A DNA stretch of 64,000 nt from Melastoma dodecandrum (taxonomy: Eukaryota; Streptophyta; Magnoliopsida; Myrtales; Melastomataceae), in contig JARUPY010000538.1 of the NCBI GenBank assembly GCA_029817715.1, positions 4,340,001 through 4,404,000 on the forward strand, read 5' to 3'. A program made the position numbers and the translations under genes. Shown here one piece after another: positions 22,991 to 34,559 of this stretch. Under the pieces are notes generated by a model. The model worked only from the letters and a program-made list of their open reading frames with translations, made no database searches and was not told the origin of the DNA. Within the stretch, counting starts at the first letter, position 1, and every line of letters begins with the position of its first letter.

Positions 22991-25408
22991 TGTGAGAGAA
23001 TTTTGAAAAGATTTTCTCACAAGGATATAATAAATGCCTTAAATTAAGTTTCGGAGTTGTTTTTGACCAACATGTATCCTGAAAGCTCACCAAGAAAAAC
23101 CATTAGCCATGACAATGACTTATGAAGCAAAGAGTAATCAAGCATGTATGATTACGACATCCATGTACATCTTTATTTATTACGTTATTATATGGGATTT
23201 GTTAAAATTGCTTTAGAGCGAGATTAAAGAAGGGCTTCTGACCTCTCTCGTATCCTACTCGCATTTCTGAAAGCCATCTCCGTTGGATTCTAGAAGTCCC
23301 TTGACTTGGATGCTCATGTACCGGTCAAAGGAGTCTTTGCCTAGGTTGTAATACGGTTTTGGCTTAAGGCCTTTATATTGAAGGTTTAAATTCATCTTTT
23401 GAAAGAAAAAGTTTAAGGACCTCCTCGAAAGCTACTGGATCGTAGAGATTTCACCATTCAAGCAAATTCTTCATCTTTCAGGCAGCTCACCAGCTGACGT
23501 GTTTTGTTGGGGGATGAATAATTGGTATGAAAAAATCCACTTTGGGGAAAGCTTTGTCTTTGAAGGGTGGCACCTTTGCTTTTGCGACCATCAATGTCGG
23601 CCCTGATGCTTTATTTTGCTCTTTTGATTTTTATTTTGCGCTTTCTTTTGCAGACCTTTGGTCTTTGCGCTAATTCTTTCTTTTCTGAATTACGGGGGTT
23701 TGCCCCGTTTTGCTTTCTAATATTTTCCTTTGGTATATGTGTCTTTTTTGAGAAGTTCTTTGAGGAGTTCGGCCCTTGGGAACGACTCAACTGGTGGGCT
23801 TAACTGTCGATGATACCTCTTTGCTTGAATCTTAAGGAAGTGTAGTCTCTACAATCTGTTGCTTCCGGTTTCTAGCTACAAGATCTCCCTTTAATCCTCG
23901 ATGTGAGGCGGTCCTTAAACTTCTTGGGTGTAGTGTGTACGAAAACTTCAATTTTGGCTCGAAAGGGGCTAGCAATGGGCGATGTTTCGTGTTTGGGATA
24001 GAGAAGAAATGCTCGATTTCATCCCGGTTTAGAGCATCTTTTGTCAAAGGATTCGTTATCCGCTTGAAGACTCGTGTATGAATCCTTACAGTGTTTGCGC
24101 TCATCACCCTGGGAAAGTGTTTAGGAATAGGTTTGCCTTCTCCATTCTCTCTCAGAAGCATTTTTTATTGAAGATAATTTTAAATTATATGCAAATGAGC
24201 ACACGAATGTTTAAAAAATGAATGGGTTTAGATACTCAAACCTCTGTAGTGCTCTTGTGCACTTTCGAGGGTAGAGTGTTTGCACTTTCATGCCCCAGTC
24301 ATGTTCTTTGAGATTAGGATCAAACGGCTTCCACCCGACCACCCACGCCGTTGCCTAGGAGTGTACCGTACTGTGTGAATGTCCATGTACCTACACAGTT
24401 GACAACGGACAGAGACGAAGTTAGTTCATGTACTTCGACTCTTGCTTGGGCAGTTAATGAAGTAAAATTCCGCTGGGGAGATGAGATGGATATGTCCATC
24501 TCAATGATAATCGAGGAATGCAATGCATGTAATTAGCTTGAATGAAGGCAGGACTCCAGCTGGGGAAACGGAGATACGACTCCACCTGGGGAAATATGAG
24601 AAATTTTGTTAGAGGGCAATGCAGATGATACTCCCTTTTGGTATGGTCATCTTTGGGTGACGACAAAGGCAATTTCGAAGCTTTGGTTCGAAATTTTCCA
24701 CCCAACCGCCCGCGCCTTTGTCCAAAATGTAGGATGCTCATGTACCTACACTAAGCAAAGGACAGACAACAAGTGAGCTCATGTAACTTATTTTCTTTTA
24801 AAGTAAGAATGAAGTTTGTTCATGCAACTCCATTTATACGAAAGGCGAAGTAGAGTTTTGATACTTCCCTTTTCTATGTATTTCGTCATTGCATCTTTGT
24901 CCGTAGGAATCAAAGGATTGACGAGATAGTTACTTTTGCTTGACGTCTGTTGTGTAAGGAAGCTCATGTACCTATCAAATAGATGACGAGAAACAAGGGA
25001 GTTTATGCGACTTGTTCCTGTTAGAGTAAGAATGAAGTTTGCTCGTGTAACTTCATTTGTAAGAAAGGTGAAGTAGAGTTTTGGTACTTCCCTCTTATAT
25101 GATTTCGTCATTGCGTCTTCGTCCGATGGAATCGAAGGTTTGACGAAATTGCTGCTGGACTTTGGCTTGAAGCTTTTCCGCCCTACCGCCCTCGCCTTTG
25201 TCATAGGAGTTTTGTGCCATTTGTGTGAGGAGCTCTTGTACCTGCCCACGAGACAAAGGACGTAAACGAAATAAGCTCATGTAATTTCATTTAACTCTTG
25301 ATAACGAGAGTGTTGTTTGTATAATTCTCCCTTTTCATTTGCTAGCATCTTTGCTCTAATCGACTCCCTGGGGATATGTTGCTTTGGAGTTCTTGGCTTT
25401 GACGCTGC
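22991..25408 (-). other. 3' untranslated region of element A
   Basis: About 2.4 kb between the pol stop and the polypurine tract. It is largely alignable with 38885-~42060 of element B. I see no conserved protein domain. Open frames here (such as 24788-25249) come from the repeat units and are not conserved in frame because the repeat period is not always a multiple of three. Confidence 0.7.
24780..25290. repeat. ~224-bp tandem repeat, two copies (element A 3' UTR)
   Basis: Anchors GCGAAGTAGAG at 24845 and GTGAAGTAGAG at 25069 are 224 bp apart, each followed by a conserved segment containing TTCGTCATTGC and CGAAGG. Tandem repeats in Ogre 3' UTRs are known and vary in copy number. The same unit occurs six times in element B. 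Confidence 0.8.
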
Positions 25409-28400
25409 TTAGGTGTAGTATCGTCGGAGAGCATCTGCGTTGATTGCTTGTGGCAGGTCTCCTCCGTCCATCTTTGTTAAGATGGTTGCTCCTCCTGAGA
25501 AGGCGTGCTTAACGACGAATGGTCCTTCGTAGTTTGGAGCGAACTTCCCTCGTGGATCCTTGACATTTGGTAGGATTCTTTTAAGAACGAGGTCACCTGG
25601 TCTGTATCTGATCGGCTTGACCTTTTTGTTGAATGCTCTAGACATGCGTTGTTGATAGCATTGCATGTGGTGAGCTGCAGCAAGTCGTTTCTCATCAATG
25701 AAGTCGAGGTGGGCGAGTTGATGGTCGACCTTCTCTTCTTCTGTCATGTTGCTTTGGGATGATACCCTGAGAGTCGGTAATTTGACTTCTGCTGGAATAA
25801 CTGCTTGAGTGCCATAGACAAGCTCGAAGGGGGTTGCCCCAGTTGAAGTGCGCATTGTCGTTCTGTAGGCGAGTAACGCAAAAGGGAGCTTCTCGTGCCA
25901 GTCGCGATAGGTAATTGCTGTTTTCTGAAGAATCTTCTTCATGTTCTTGTTGGCGGCTTCGACTGCGCCGTTCATTTGTGGACGATATGGTGAAGAGTTG
26001 AGATGTTTGATCCGGAATTCTTCGCATAAGGATCCCATCAGTTTACTGTTGAAGTTTGAACCATTGTCTGTGACCAATAGCTCCGGAACTCCATATCTGG
26101 CGATGATGTTCGCCCTCGTGAAACGTACGACATTGTTTGCTGTAACTTCTTTGAAGGATTGGGCTTCAATCCATTTGGTGAAGTAATCGATTGCGACCAG
26201 CAAGAATCGGTGTCCGTTTGACGCTTTGGGATTGATTGGCCCGATTACGTCCATGCCCCACATTGAGAATGGCCATGGCTCAAATAGCGGGTAGAGTCTT
26301 GTTGGAGGCACATGTACCTTGTCGCTATAAATTTGACACGTGTGACACGCTTTGACGTATTTGATGCAATCGGCTTCCATTGTGAGCCAATAGTACCCTT
26401 GTCGCATTATCTTCTGGGCGAGAGCGTATCCATTCATGTGTGGTCCGCAAATCCCTTCATGTACTTCGACAATAAGAGCATCAGCTTCTTGCTTGGTGAC
26501 GCATCTCATGAGGGCCGTCGTGAAGGATTTCTTGTACAATGTATCCCCGTCCAGGAAATAGCTTTTTGTTATCCTCCGTATGAATTTGCATTCTTTCCCT
26601 GTGCTATTTTGGGGAAATCCTCCTGATTGTAAATAATTCTTGATGTCCGTGAACCAAGGTAGAGCATCTTCTGGTTGACTTTGTTCAACGTGCATGCAGC
26701 TCGGATCATCAGCGATATTGATGCGTAGAGGCTCGATGTTCATTTCTCCAGCTAACGGAATCATCGATGCGAGCACTGCAAGAGCATCAGCAAATCGGTT
26801 ATCAGTTCGTGGGAGGTAGTTGAATTCAATGTCAGTGAGTTGTCGGATTAGCGTTTGTAGATAATCCTGATATGGAGTGAGCTTTGGGTCTCGAGTGCGC
26901 CAAGCTCCATTCGTCAAGGAGATGATGAGTGCCGAATCTCCATGAACGTCCAGGAGTTTAACCCGCATGTCGATTGCGCGAAGTAGGCCGAGGATGCATG
27001 CTTCATACTCGGCAATATTGTTCGTGCATGGAAATGTGACTTTGGCCGCTGTCGGGTAATATTGTCCATCTGGGGAGATTACAACAGCTTCTATTCCTGA
27101 TCCTGAGGAATTCACTGCACCGTCGAAGTACATCTTCCATCTTGATTCCTGTTCCATGAGCAGGATGTTCTCGTCCGGCAATCCGATTTCTAAAGATGAA
27201 TCATCCGTTCCTGGATATTCAGCAATATGGTCAGCGATCGTTCTCCCTTTCACTGACTTCGTGGAGTGGAATCGAATGTCGAACTCGGCAAGCTGTAATT
27301 GCCACTTAGAGACTCTTCCCATCAGTGTTGGCTTGTCGAAGAGATATTTGAGTGGATCATTTTCGGATACTAACAGGATCTCATAGTGCAGAGTATACTG
27401 TCGGAGTCGGTGAAGGACCCAAATGAGAGCACAACAAGTACGCTCGGAAGTTGTGTATCTCGACTCACAATCCGTAAATTTCTTGCTGAGGTAGTAGATC
27501 GCGTGTTCCTTGGCACCCGGCAATTGTTGGGCGAGCATGGCCCCAAATGATTCTTCTCTGACTGTGAGATAAAGTGTGAGAGGATGCCCCGGCTTTGGAG
27601 GGATGAGAACTGGTGGTTCTGTCAAGTATGTCTTGATTTGCTCAAATGCAATTTTGCAATCATCATCCCACTCAAACTTGACGTCTTTCCTCAGTTTCTT
27701 GAACAGAGGTTTGCATGTGTCGGCTAGGTTGGATATGAACCTTCCGATGTAGTTAACGCGACCCATGAAGCAGCGGATCTCTTTGACTGACTTTGGAGCT
27801 GGGAGATCACGAATTGCTTTGATTTTATCGGGATCAATCTCAATGCCTTTATTGCTGACGACGAAACCGAGGAGTTTGCCTGAAGTTGCCCCAAACACGC
27901 ATTTGGCGGGGTTGAGACGTAGCTTGTATTTACGAAGCCGCTCGAATAACTTTCGAAGAATGACAGTGTGGCTCTCATCTTGTTTGGACTTGGCGATCAT
28001 GTCGTCGACGTAGACTTCAATCTCGCGATGCATCATATCGTGAAAAAGGACCACCATAGCACGCTGATAGGTTGCCCCAGCGTTCTTGAGCCCGAAAGGC
28101 ATGACCCGATAGCAGAATGTGCCCCAGGGTGTCGTGAAGGTTGTCTTCTCTTTGTCTTCTCCGGCCATGCGAATCTGATTGTAACCAGAGAATCCATCCA
28201 TGAAAGAGAACCTGTTGAATCCGGCGGTGTTGTCCACCAGTAAGTCGATTTGTGGAAGTGGGAAGTCATCCTTGGGACTTGCTTTGTTGAGGTCGCGGTA
28301 ATCGACGCAGACTCGAACCTTCCCGTTCTTCTTGATGACAGGGACTATGTTGGCGACCCACTGTGGATAGGTAGCCACCTCAATAAAGTTGACTTTCAGT

Positions 28401-28811
28401 AGTTTATCTACTTCTTCCTTGATGGCAAGGGCTAATTCAGACTTGTATCGACGTTGCTTCTGCTTTATAGGGTGAATAGACGGGTCGGTAGGAATCTTGT
28501 GCTCCACAATCTCTGGATCTAGTCCCGGCATATCTGTATATGACCAAGCAAACACATCAGAGAATTCTTTAAGAAGGTTAACAATATCCTTGGCTTCATC
28601 ATCTGATAAATCTATACCGATGAACAACTCCTTGGGGTCATCTTCAGTTCCGATGTTAATTGAAACTGGTTTTTGTAATGTAAGGTCCTTTGGTTCCTCA
28701 TGTCGTTGAAGACCATGCTCTAAACCGTAATACCCGTCTATAGATTTTGGGTCATTTATTATTTCTCTGTCTTGTTCAGAGGTTTTCCCGAGTGTACCCG
28801 AAGCGCCGTTC
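25409..28811 (-). CDS. Element A pol exon: RT, RNase H, second RNase H, integrase
   Basis: One long frame runs from the splice acceptor at 28811 to the stop at 25409. RT carries VDYRDLNKASPKDDFPLP and the catalytic EVYVDDMIAKS (YVDD ~206 residues after codon 28627). A degenerate RNase H with YYLSKKFTDCESRYTTSE follows, then a second archaeal-type RNase H beginning WKMYFDGAVNSSGSG with NNIAEYEACILGL. Integrase has an HHCC zinc region (HEGICGPHMNGYA, CHTCQIY) and a core with WGMDVIGPINPK, VTDNGSNFNS and PQMNGAVEAANKNM, the D-D-E triad. This order is diagnostic of the Tat/Ogre branch. No stop or frameshift was found across the exon, in contrast to gag. The open frame reaches the acceptor without needing its own ATG, as expected for a spliced polyprotein. 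Confidence 0.93.
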
Positions 28812-29117
28812 CTGAAAATGAGAAGGAATTAGAGTGATGTATTCAAATGAGTTATTTGGAATATTGTTTCATGCAACAATTCATAATAAGGCATGCGCTT
28901 TTGACCAAAAGAAAATAATGTGGGATGAGGACTCAGCGGGTCCCTCATCGTTTTATCGGATTCGCCCTGAACATCAGCGGCCCGATCCCACAAACGCCCT
29001 AGGTATTGCCTAGGGGTCGCGTTACATATAGACAACCTTGCTAGTCCGCGACCAGAATGTAGCAAGGAAACCTACTCTTGATTCTAAGTGCAGAAAAATA
29101 AAGATGGAAAGTTTCAC
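28812..29117 (-). other. Ogre-type intron between protease and RT
   Basis: On the minus strand the donor GACGG|GTGAAAC (exon ends at 29118) and the acceptor CTCATTTTCAG|GAAC (exon resumes at 28811) bound 306 bp. Splicing removes an immediate TGA stop and joins the frames in phase (GG|G). An intron at exactly this place is a known feature of Ogre elements and is thought to control the ratio of Gag-Pro to full polyprotein. Use of the site is inferred. Confidence 0.82.
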
Positions 29118-29850
29118 CCGTCGAGAGGCATGTCTGGCTCGGCCGGGATCGACACTTCCATCATATAGACTTCTTCTTCAGACTCTTGCGTCCCTGTCTG
29201 CTCATCTTGTTTCCCCTCCGCTTCTTCGTTCGCAGTAGGGGAATCCACACGCCTATTCGGAGGCGGTACTTCAGTTCTTGGGGGAGTGCTGGGCAGCCTT
29301 GGTACCATTGGAGCTCGAAAGTACGGTGCCCCGGCTTGTCGGATGGCAATACTGGTAGGTATGAAATGGGCTCTCATGCGAGGTCGGCGCCCATGATCAA
29401 GCCCTAAATTCACTTGGACAACATTGATATGTTCGACAGTCGTCCGCTCACCATCAATTTCTCCGTCACTCCGGATCTTCACATTCTCCAGCTTCTCTGA
29501 TAGGATTTCGCCTTCCATTGTCGCCGCAGATGAACGTACGAAACGGATGCCTGATTTGTTGCTAGTGTGATTGCCTTGATTGCGTCGCATTTTGCCCGTG
29601 AATCCAAGCCCACTAGTCCCTGCAGGAGCTGGAATAGTGATCGGATAAATCATCCCTTGTCCTCTGATTCCGAATCCTTGGCCTGGTTGATATCCATGTC
29701 TGAGGAACTCTTTTGCGGCACTGATGTTGCCCCACGTCATCAAGGGATCTGATTTGTAATCGCGCCTCACCATGTTGACCACCTCCAAGGTCTGTGTTGT
29801 TGACGGTTCTTCGGTTGGCAATCTCATGGCAAAGCTCCATCGAATGTTCT
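29118..29850 (-). CDS. Element A post-protease segment with G-patch-like motif
   Basis: The frame ending at the intron donor contains AAKEFLRHGYQPGQGFGI and GTSGLGF, the glycine-rich G-patch-like segment found after the protease in Tat/Ogre elements. A Pro/Glu-rich linker ends DMPLDG. Its frame differs from that of the protease, so a one-base shift lies between about 29790 and 29850. The segment is part of the polyprotein, not an independent gene. Confidence 0.7.
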
Positions 29851-30485
29851 CCCCGGACTGTGATGAGCTTGCCATCTGAAGAGAATCTGACCATATGGTG
29901 CAGCGTCGAGGGAACTGCCCCGGCTTGATGAATCCAAGGACGCCCCAGCAGCATGTTGAAGGACCCTGCAGTCTCGAGGATTTGGAACTGAGTAGAGAAA
30001 AGCGTCGGTCCAACTCTAATCTCCAGCGTAACTTCTCCATGAGCCTGACGTTTTGCGCCATCGAAAGCGCGAATGGTTAAGTTGGACTGTGGGAGTTTTC
30101 CAATATTGATGTCAAGTTTTTGGGCTACAGCCACCGGAATGATATTAACTCCTGAACCGCCATCAATAAGAACTTTGGAGATGGTGGTTTCACGGCATTT
30201 GAGCGTGATGAAAAGCGCACTGTTATGATCCTGCCCCTGCTCCGGTAAATCATCCTCTGAAAAGGTAATCACGTTGCTTGCCAACATGCTACTCATGTAT
30301 GCATCCAGTGCGGCGACTTCAACCTGCTCGGGCACATGCACCTCGGCTAGAAATTTCTCCAACATCTCCCTGTGCTTGTCGGAGGAGTGGATAAGGTCGA
30401 ACAAAGAGATTTGAGCTGGCTGTTTTCTGAGCTGCTCAACTATGTCATAGTCACTTCCCTTCACTGTATAAATCACCTTGCGGAT
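29840..30485 (-). pseudogene. Element A aspartic protease domain
   Basis: Contains VLIDGGSGVNIIPVAVAQKL, with the D-G-G form of the active site usual in Tat/Ogre elements, then FNMLLGRPWIHQAGAV. It lies in the same frame as the gag C-terminal part but is cut off from it by a TAA at 30486-30488. Downstream it is shifted relative to the G-patch segment. Confidence 0.78.
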
Positions 30486-31725
30486 TTATTCGTTCGATGG
30501 CGCTTTGGGCTTCGAAGGTTCAGCCGGGGATGAGGCTTCAAGGGCTGGCACTACTCTCCCAGAGCGGGTGATTAACTCAACTTCTGGGCTGAGGGGCGTG
30601 CAGGTGGGTCTCATCACGACCGGAATCCTTGGTTCCGTCACAGGCGACGATTCTGTCTGACACGCTTCAGATTGTGCTGATCCCAACGAAACGTAAACAT
30701 ACGGCGTCCTTGGCTGCCGATGGGGAACCAGTGTAAATCCATCCGGCAAGATAGTGGGCTGAACACTTCTGCTAGATTGAGACGTAAGACCTCTTCCCCT
30801 ACCTCGGCTGCGACCTCGACCTCGACCACGACCGGTGCTTATAACATTGACGCTCCTTGGTTGTGCGTAGTCGTATTCATACATGTTCACTTCCTCTTCA
30901 TGTTCAGCCAAAACTGAGAAGAAGTTTGCCCCAATATAATTTACATGCTCCGGGAGAGGATTGTTCTTAACATTTGGGGCAGTCGCAGGCACGGAGAATG
31001 TAATTGCTCCTTCGTCTAACAGATTCTGAATCTTGAACTTCAAGGCAATGCAATCCTTGGTGTCATGCCCCATTGCTCCCGAGTGGTACTGACAAACCGC
31101 CTTGGGGTTGTATCCAAACGATGAGGGATTGGTGGCTTTGGCTTCAACGGGCTTGATAAAACCCATGTCCCTCAATCGAACAAACATTACATCCAGGGGA
31201 TCAGGCGTTGGAGTCAAGTCCTCCAGCCTTCGTTGTGGACGCTCCACTTGTGCAGGCCTTGGCTGCTGTTGTCCTGCCATATTAACGGGGGGTCTGAAAC
31301 GAGTTGCTGCCGGTGCTGGAGGCCTAAGCGCGGCTGCAACATACGTCCTTGGCGCGTACGAAGCCGGGGGTGGAGTTGCCCTCATCGATTGCCTGTTCTG
31401 CTCAGCAGTTGCGATAAGCTCCTTGGGCCTAGGCTTCACTGCCGGTTTTGCTGAAGGGGAAGGGATTAGCCCTTCTCGATTTACTCCGTCAAGTTTGTCT
31501 ACGTTGATGACTGCCTGAGCGAAGGTTGAAAATGTCTACCCGATTATGTAGGGCATGTATTCACGTGGGAGCAACTGGAGGAATTCATCGATAAGCTCTC
31601 TCTCCGTAAGCGCCGGTTTGATCTGAGACGCAATGTGCCTGAACCGGTACGCAAACTGCTTAACGTCCTCGGCGCGGTATCTCCTCAATTTCCACAGATC
31701 CGAGATTGTAGGCGAAAGCTGTAAT
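30486..31725 (-). pseudogene. Element A gag, C-terminal part with zinc knuckle
   Basis: From about 31725 the gag reading continues in another frame (LWKLRRYRAEDVKQFAYRFR, LIDEFLQLLPREYMPYI), meets a TAG near 31539, then runs open to the TAA at 30486. It includes a knuckle-like CQYHSGAMGHDTKDCIALK typical of Tat/Ogre gag and an Arg/Gly-rich tract (RGRGRGRSRGRGRG). Two stops and one frame change make this copy of gag defective, unless recoding or sequence errors are involved. Confidence 0.72.
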
Positions 31726-33013
31726 AATTGAGGAAATCGAGGGCCAGGTCTTTGAACGTCGTGTATTGGCTAACATCCTTGGTGTAGTACCAATGCAATG
31801 CTGACTCTGCCAAGCTTTCTTGAAACATGGCGATACGGAATTTGTCGTCCGCCGGATACACAGCCATCTTGTGGCAGAAGTGTTTCAAATGTAGTTCCGG
31901 GCAGCCATTCCCGCGGAACTTCTCGAACTCGGGCATTTTGAACTTTGGTGGGACTTGTATTTGAGGGATTTGGTAGTTGGCGTACTCCCAGTTATGTGCC
32001 CAATACCCCTGGATAGCGTTTAGGCGCTCTTCCAGTTTCGCCATGCGGCGAGCCTCCTCCTGCTGCATTGAGGCAATCCTAGCCTCGAGCCTTGTCTCGA
32101 AGGTGCTAGCTTGTTGTTGTTCACCAAATAATTCATCGACGATTGCTGCGTTGCGGGTTCGCGGGCTTGGTAAGGTAGGTTCCACATATGGAGCTGAAGG
32201 GGTGGCAATTGGCTGAGGAATTCTGAAGGTGGGAGGTGTAGAGGTTGTTTGAGGATAAAGAGTTGGCCCAGGTGTTTGCATTTGGGTGTGGGGAGTTTGC
32301 CCGAACGACATTGGGAGGTAGGGAGTTGGCCCTTGGGATGTTGGCTGAGGGTAGTATGGAGGTAGATATGGTTGTGGCATAGGAAGGGAGAGAGGTGGCC
32401 CATGCATGTATGGGTTATATAAGGATGCTACGCTTGTGGAGGTAGCGGATCCGGGTATGACCGGGTTGTAAGGAGGTAGGGTGTTTGGTGGGTTATAAGA
32501 AGGTAAAGTGTTTGGCGGAGTGTTTAGGCTAAGACAGTATGGGTATGGTGGTGTTTGAGGTCCTGCCATGACAGGAGGAAGGTGAGGGTTTTGGGAGATG
32601 GCAGGAGCAGGTGTGGCTACCAATTGTCGCTGCAGGAGCTCAGCCATCATTATCTTTAGGGAGGAGAGTTCAGCCGTAAGAGACTCCACCTTATCTCCCA
32701 GTGAAGAACTGCTTGCACCTTGGGCCGGCATGTTTATGTTAGGATTGAAGGGAGCTGCGGTCGATGGAGCAGCAGGGGATTGCATTGCTGGCGCTATCGA
32801 GGCGGCGAGTGGCGGTATGTACATCGGCGGCATTCCTCCGTCCAAGGATTGCCCAACAGCCAGTGTGGTCTGGGGCAACGGAGGGAACGCGGATGCTGGG
32901 AAAGGCATGGCAGGTTCTGCTGGTGTTAGAAATTCGGCGGCGATGGGTGGAGGAATGGCGATGGTGACTCCAGCAGTAGGTGCAGGTTCATCTCCCGCAG
33001 AGGCCTCAGCCAT
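31685..33013 (-). CDS. Element A gag, N-terminal part
   Basis: ATG at 33013 (MAEASAGDEPAP). A long Pro/Ala-rich N-terminal half is followed by the gag core: PPKFKMPEFEKFRGNGCP, ESALHWYYTKDV, FKDLALDFLNYY. The frame is lost near 31725, where the core continues in another frame; the last ~15 residues before the stop at 31685 are off-frame. Gag would form the cytoplasmic particle that packages the element RNA. Short TPPNTLPSYNP-like repeats occur in the Pro-rich part. Confidence 0.78.
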   Translation of the reverse strand: MAEASAGDEPAPTAGVTIAIPPPIAAEFLTPAEPAMPFPASAFPPLPQTTLAVGQSLDGGMPPMYIPPLAASIAPAMQSPAAPSTAAPFNPNINMPAQGASSSSLGDKVESLTAELSSLKIMMAELLQRQLVATPAPAISQNPHLPPVMAGPQTPPYPYCLSLNTPPNTLPSYNPPNTLPPYNPVIPGSATSTSVASLYNPYMHGPPLSLPMPQPYLPPYYPQPTSQGPTPYLPMSFGQTPHTQMQTPGPTLYPQTTSTPPTFRIPQPIATPSAPYVEPTLPSPRTRNAAIVDELFGEQQQASTFETRLEARIASMQQEEARRMAKLEERLNAIQGYWAHNWEYANYQIPQIQVPPKFKMPEFEKFRGNGCPELHLKHFCHKMAVYPADDKFRIAMFQESLAESALHWYYTKDVSQYTTFKDLALDFLNYYSFRLQSRICGN

Positions 33014-33318
33014 CACCGCTCGAAGGGAACGAAATTTTTGGCGTCTTCTGTAAGGAGCAATTGTTCGGTACCTTGTAGAAAAAGGAACATTTGATCAATA
33101 TCACACGATGAAATACTTTGGATGCGTGACTTGTCATGATGCATGATTGCACGTCTAATGTAAGGATTGGATTGTGATTATAACGAATTCAATCCAAGTG
33201 AAAAGAAGTGCATTAGATAAAATCCCAAAAAGGTTCATTTCACAATACAGTTCTTTAAAATAAAAACGAAAGATAGGATGAGCTCGCAGGCCCAAGGATT
33301 GGGAGGAGATGTCCGCTA

Positions 33319-34494
33319 TCAAATGCGATCCCATGGAGTTATCCGTTTCTTCTGGAATCGTGCGGATCGGGCGTCGATGTCAGCCTGATGTTCCATGCAA
33401 AGATCGTACTCCTCTTCTTTGAGATTTGCCAAGACCCGAGCGATATGTGTCATGACCCGTTGAACTACTCCCTTTGGTGGTTGGCTGTCCAAGTCGATTG
33501 GGTCAAATAATTTGCTCGGCGTTGGTTTAACTCGTGGACTTCCTCCAAACTGATGCATCACCCTCGCTGGACAGTAATAGGATGTCCCAGTGATCCCAGC
33601 GATTGGGATGTAATCTCCGTCTAGGGAGCTTGTAATGGCAAGGTCCACGTCGAAGCATTTGGCCTTCTGATAGAAATCCTCTGGTTCTAGTGAGCGGAAG
33701 AGAGCCCTAACTCCTGCAAATGTGCGGGTTGGAAGCCGAGCGCGGTCTGATATGCGGTCGAGTAAGTCCGGAAACTGTTCCCGTCTAAACGACTCTCCGG
33801 TGATGCCAATGTGAGTGTAGAACCAGGCCTGGAGCAATGGAGGGCTGAAGGAGAAGTGATGGTTCCGGATTCCTTCTCTTGCTTTCCGCACTATCTTGGT
33901 AAGACTGTAGTTCATCTCACCAACTAGATTAGGGAGGAAGGGTTGTCCTTTGAGAATGGCCTTTGTCAGGTAAACCGCTCGTCCGTGAATCGATTCCTTT
34001 TTATAGGGATAAAGAACCGTTCCTGCGAACATGAGGATGAAGGCACGCGTTGAACCTTGGCCGTCTCCTCCTTCCGGTACGTACGGTGTCAGTTGATACT
34101 TGCAAAGTTCCTTGATGCTGATGTGCCCCTCTGTCGTGAATAAAGTGGACACGTTCGCCGGAGAGATCTGAAGCAAGTTGGTGATGTATTCTTTCGGCTT
34201 GTCGAAATGAGGCAACGGTGATATTCCTGGGAGATGAGGAAGTCCGGAGAGGTGTCCGTATTCCTCGTAGAGTGGTGCGAGCTCCAAGGTACCGAAATGG
34301 AAGGTGTACGTGTTCGGATTCCAACGGGCGATGAGGTGCTGTAGCATGAACCAATCGACTTCGAGTCTGATCAGATGGAGTAGACCTTTGAGCTTTAGCT
34401 TGACGAATTCCTGCTCTGAGGGTCTGAGTACTTTGAACCAATCTCGGAGTTTGTCATAGGATGGAGTATCCGAGCGCAGTGCGATTGAGTCCAT
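33319..34494 (-). CDS. Element A ORF1, plant-mobile-domain-like protein
   Basis: Intact 391-codon frame starting at ATG 34494, upstream of gag and separated from it by ~300 bp. It contains LKGLLHLIRLEVDWFMLQHL and ARWNPNTYTFHFGTLELAP...YGHLSGLP, the pattern of the plant mobile domain (DUF7745/aminotransferase-like family). An ORF1 of this kind before gag is a recognised Ogre feature; its role is unknown. It remains open although gag behind it is broken. Element B inserted only ~60 bp upstream of its ATG. Confidence 0.8.
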   Translation of the reverse strand: MDSIALRSDTPSYDKLRDWFKVLRPSEQEFVKLKLKGLLHLIRLEVDWFMLQHLIARWNPNTYTFHFGTLELAPLYEEYGHLSGLPHLPGISPLPHFDKPKEYITNLLQISPANVSTLFTTEGHISIKELCKYQLTPYVPEGGDGQGSTRAFILMFAGTVLYPYKKESIHGRAVYLTKAILKGQPFLPNLVGEMNYSLTKIVRKAREGIRNHHFSFSPPLLQAWFYTHIGITGESFRREQFPDLLDRISDRARLPTRTFAGVRALFRSLEPEDFYQKAKCFDVDLAITSSLDGDYIPIAGITGTSYYCPARVMHQFGGSPRVKPTPSKLFDPIDLDSQPPKGVVQRVMTHIARVLANLKEEEYDLCMEHQADIDARSARFQKKRITPWDRI

Positions 34495-34554
34495 TTGATA
34501 AACCTACATGCTTGGACGTCATTCAGTTGTAATAACAATCCAATCCAACTCCTA

Positions 34555-34559
34555 ACGTG
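34555..34559. repeat. Target-site duplication of element B, left copy
   Basis: ACGTG directly left of the B LTR end; identical to 49400-49404. It proves that B inserted as a unit into the leader of element A. Confidence 0.95.
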
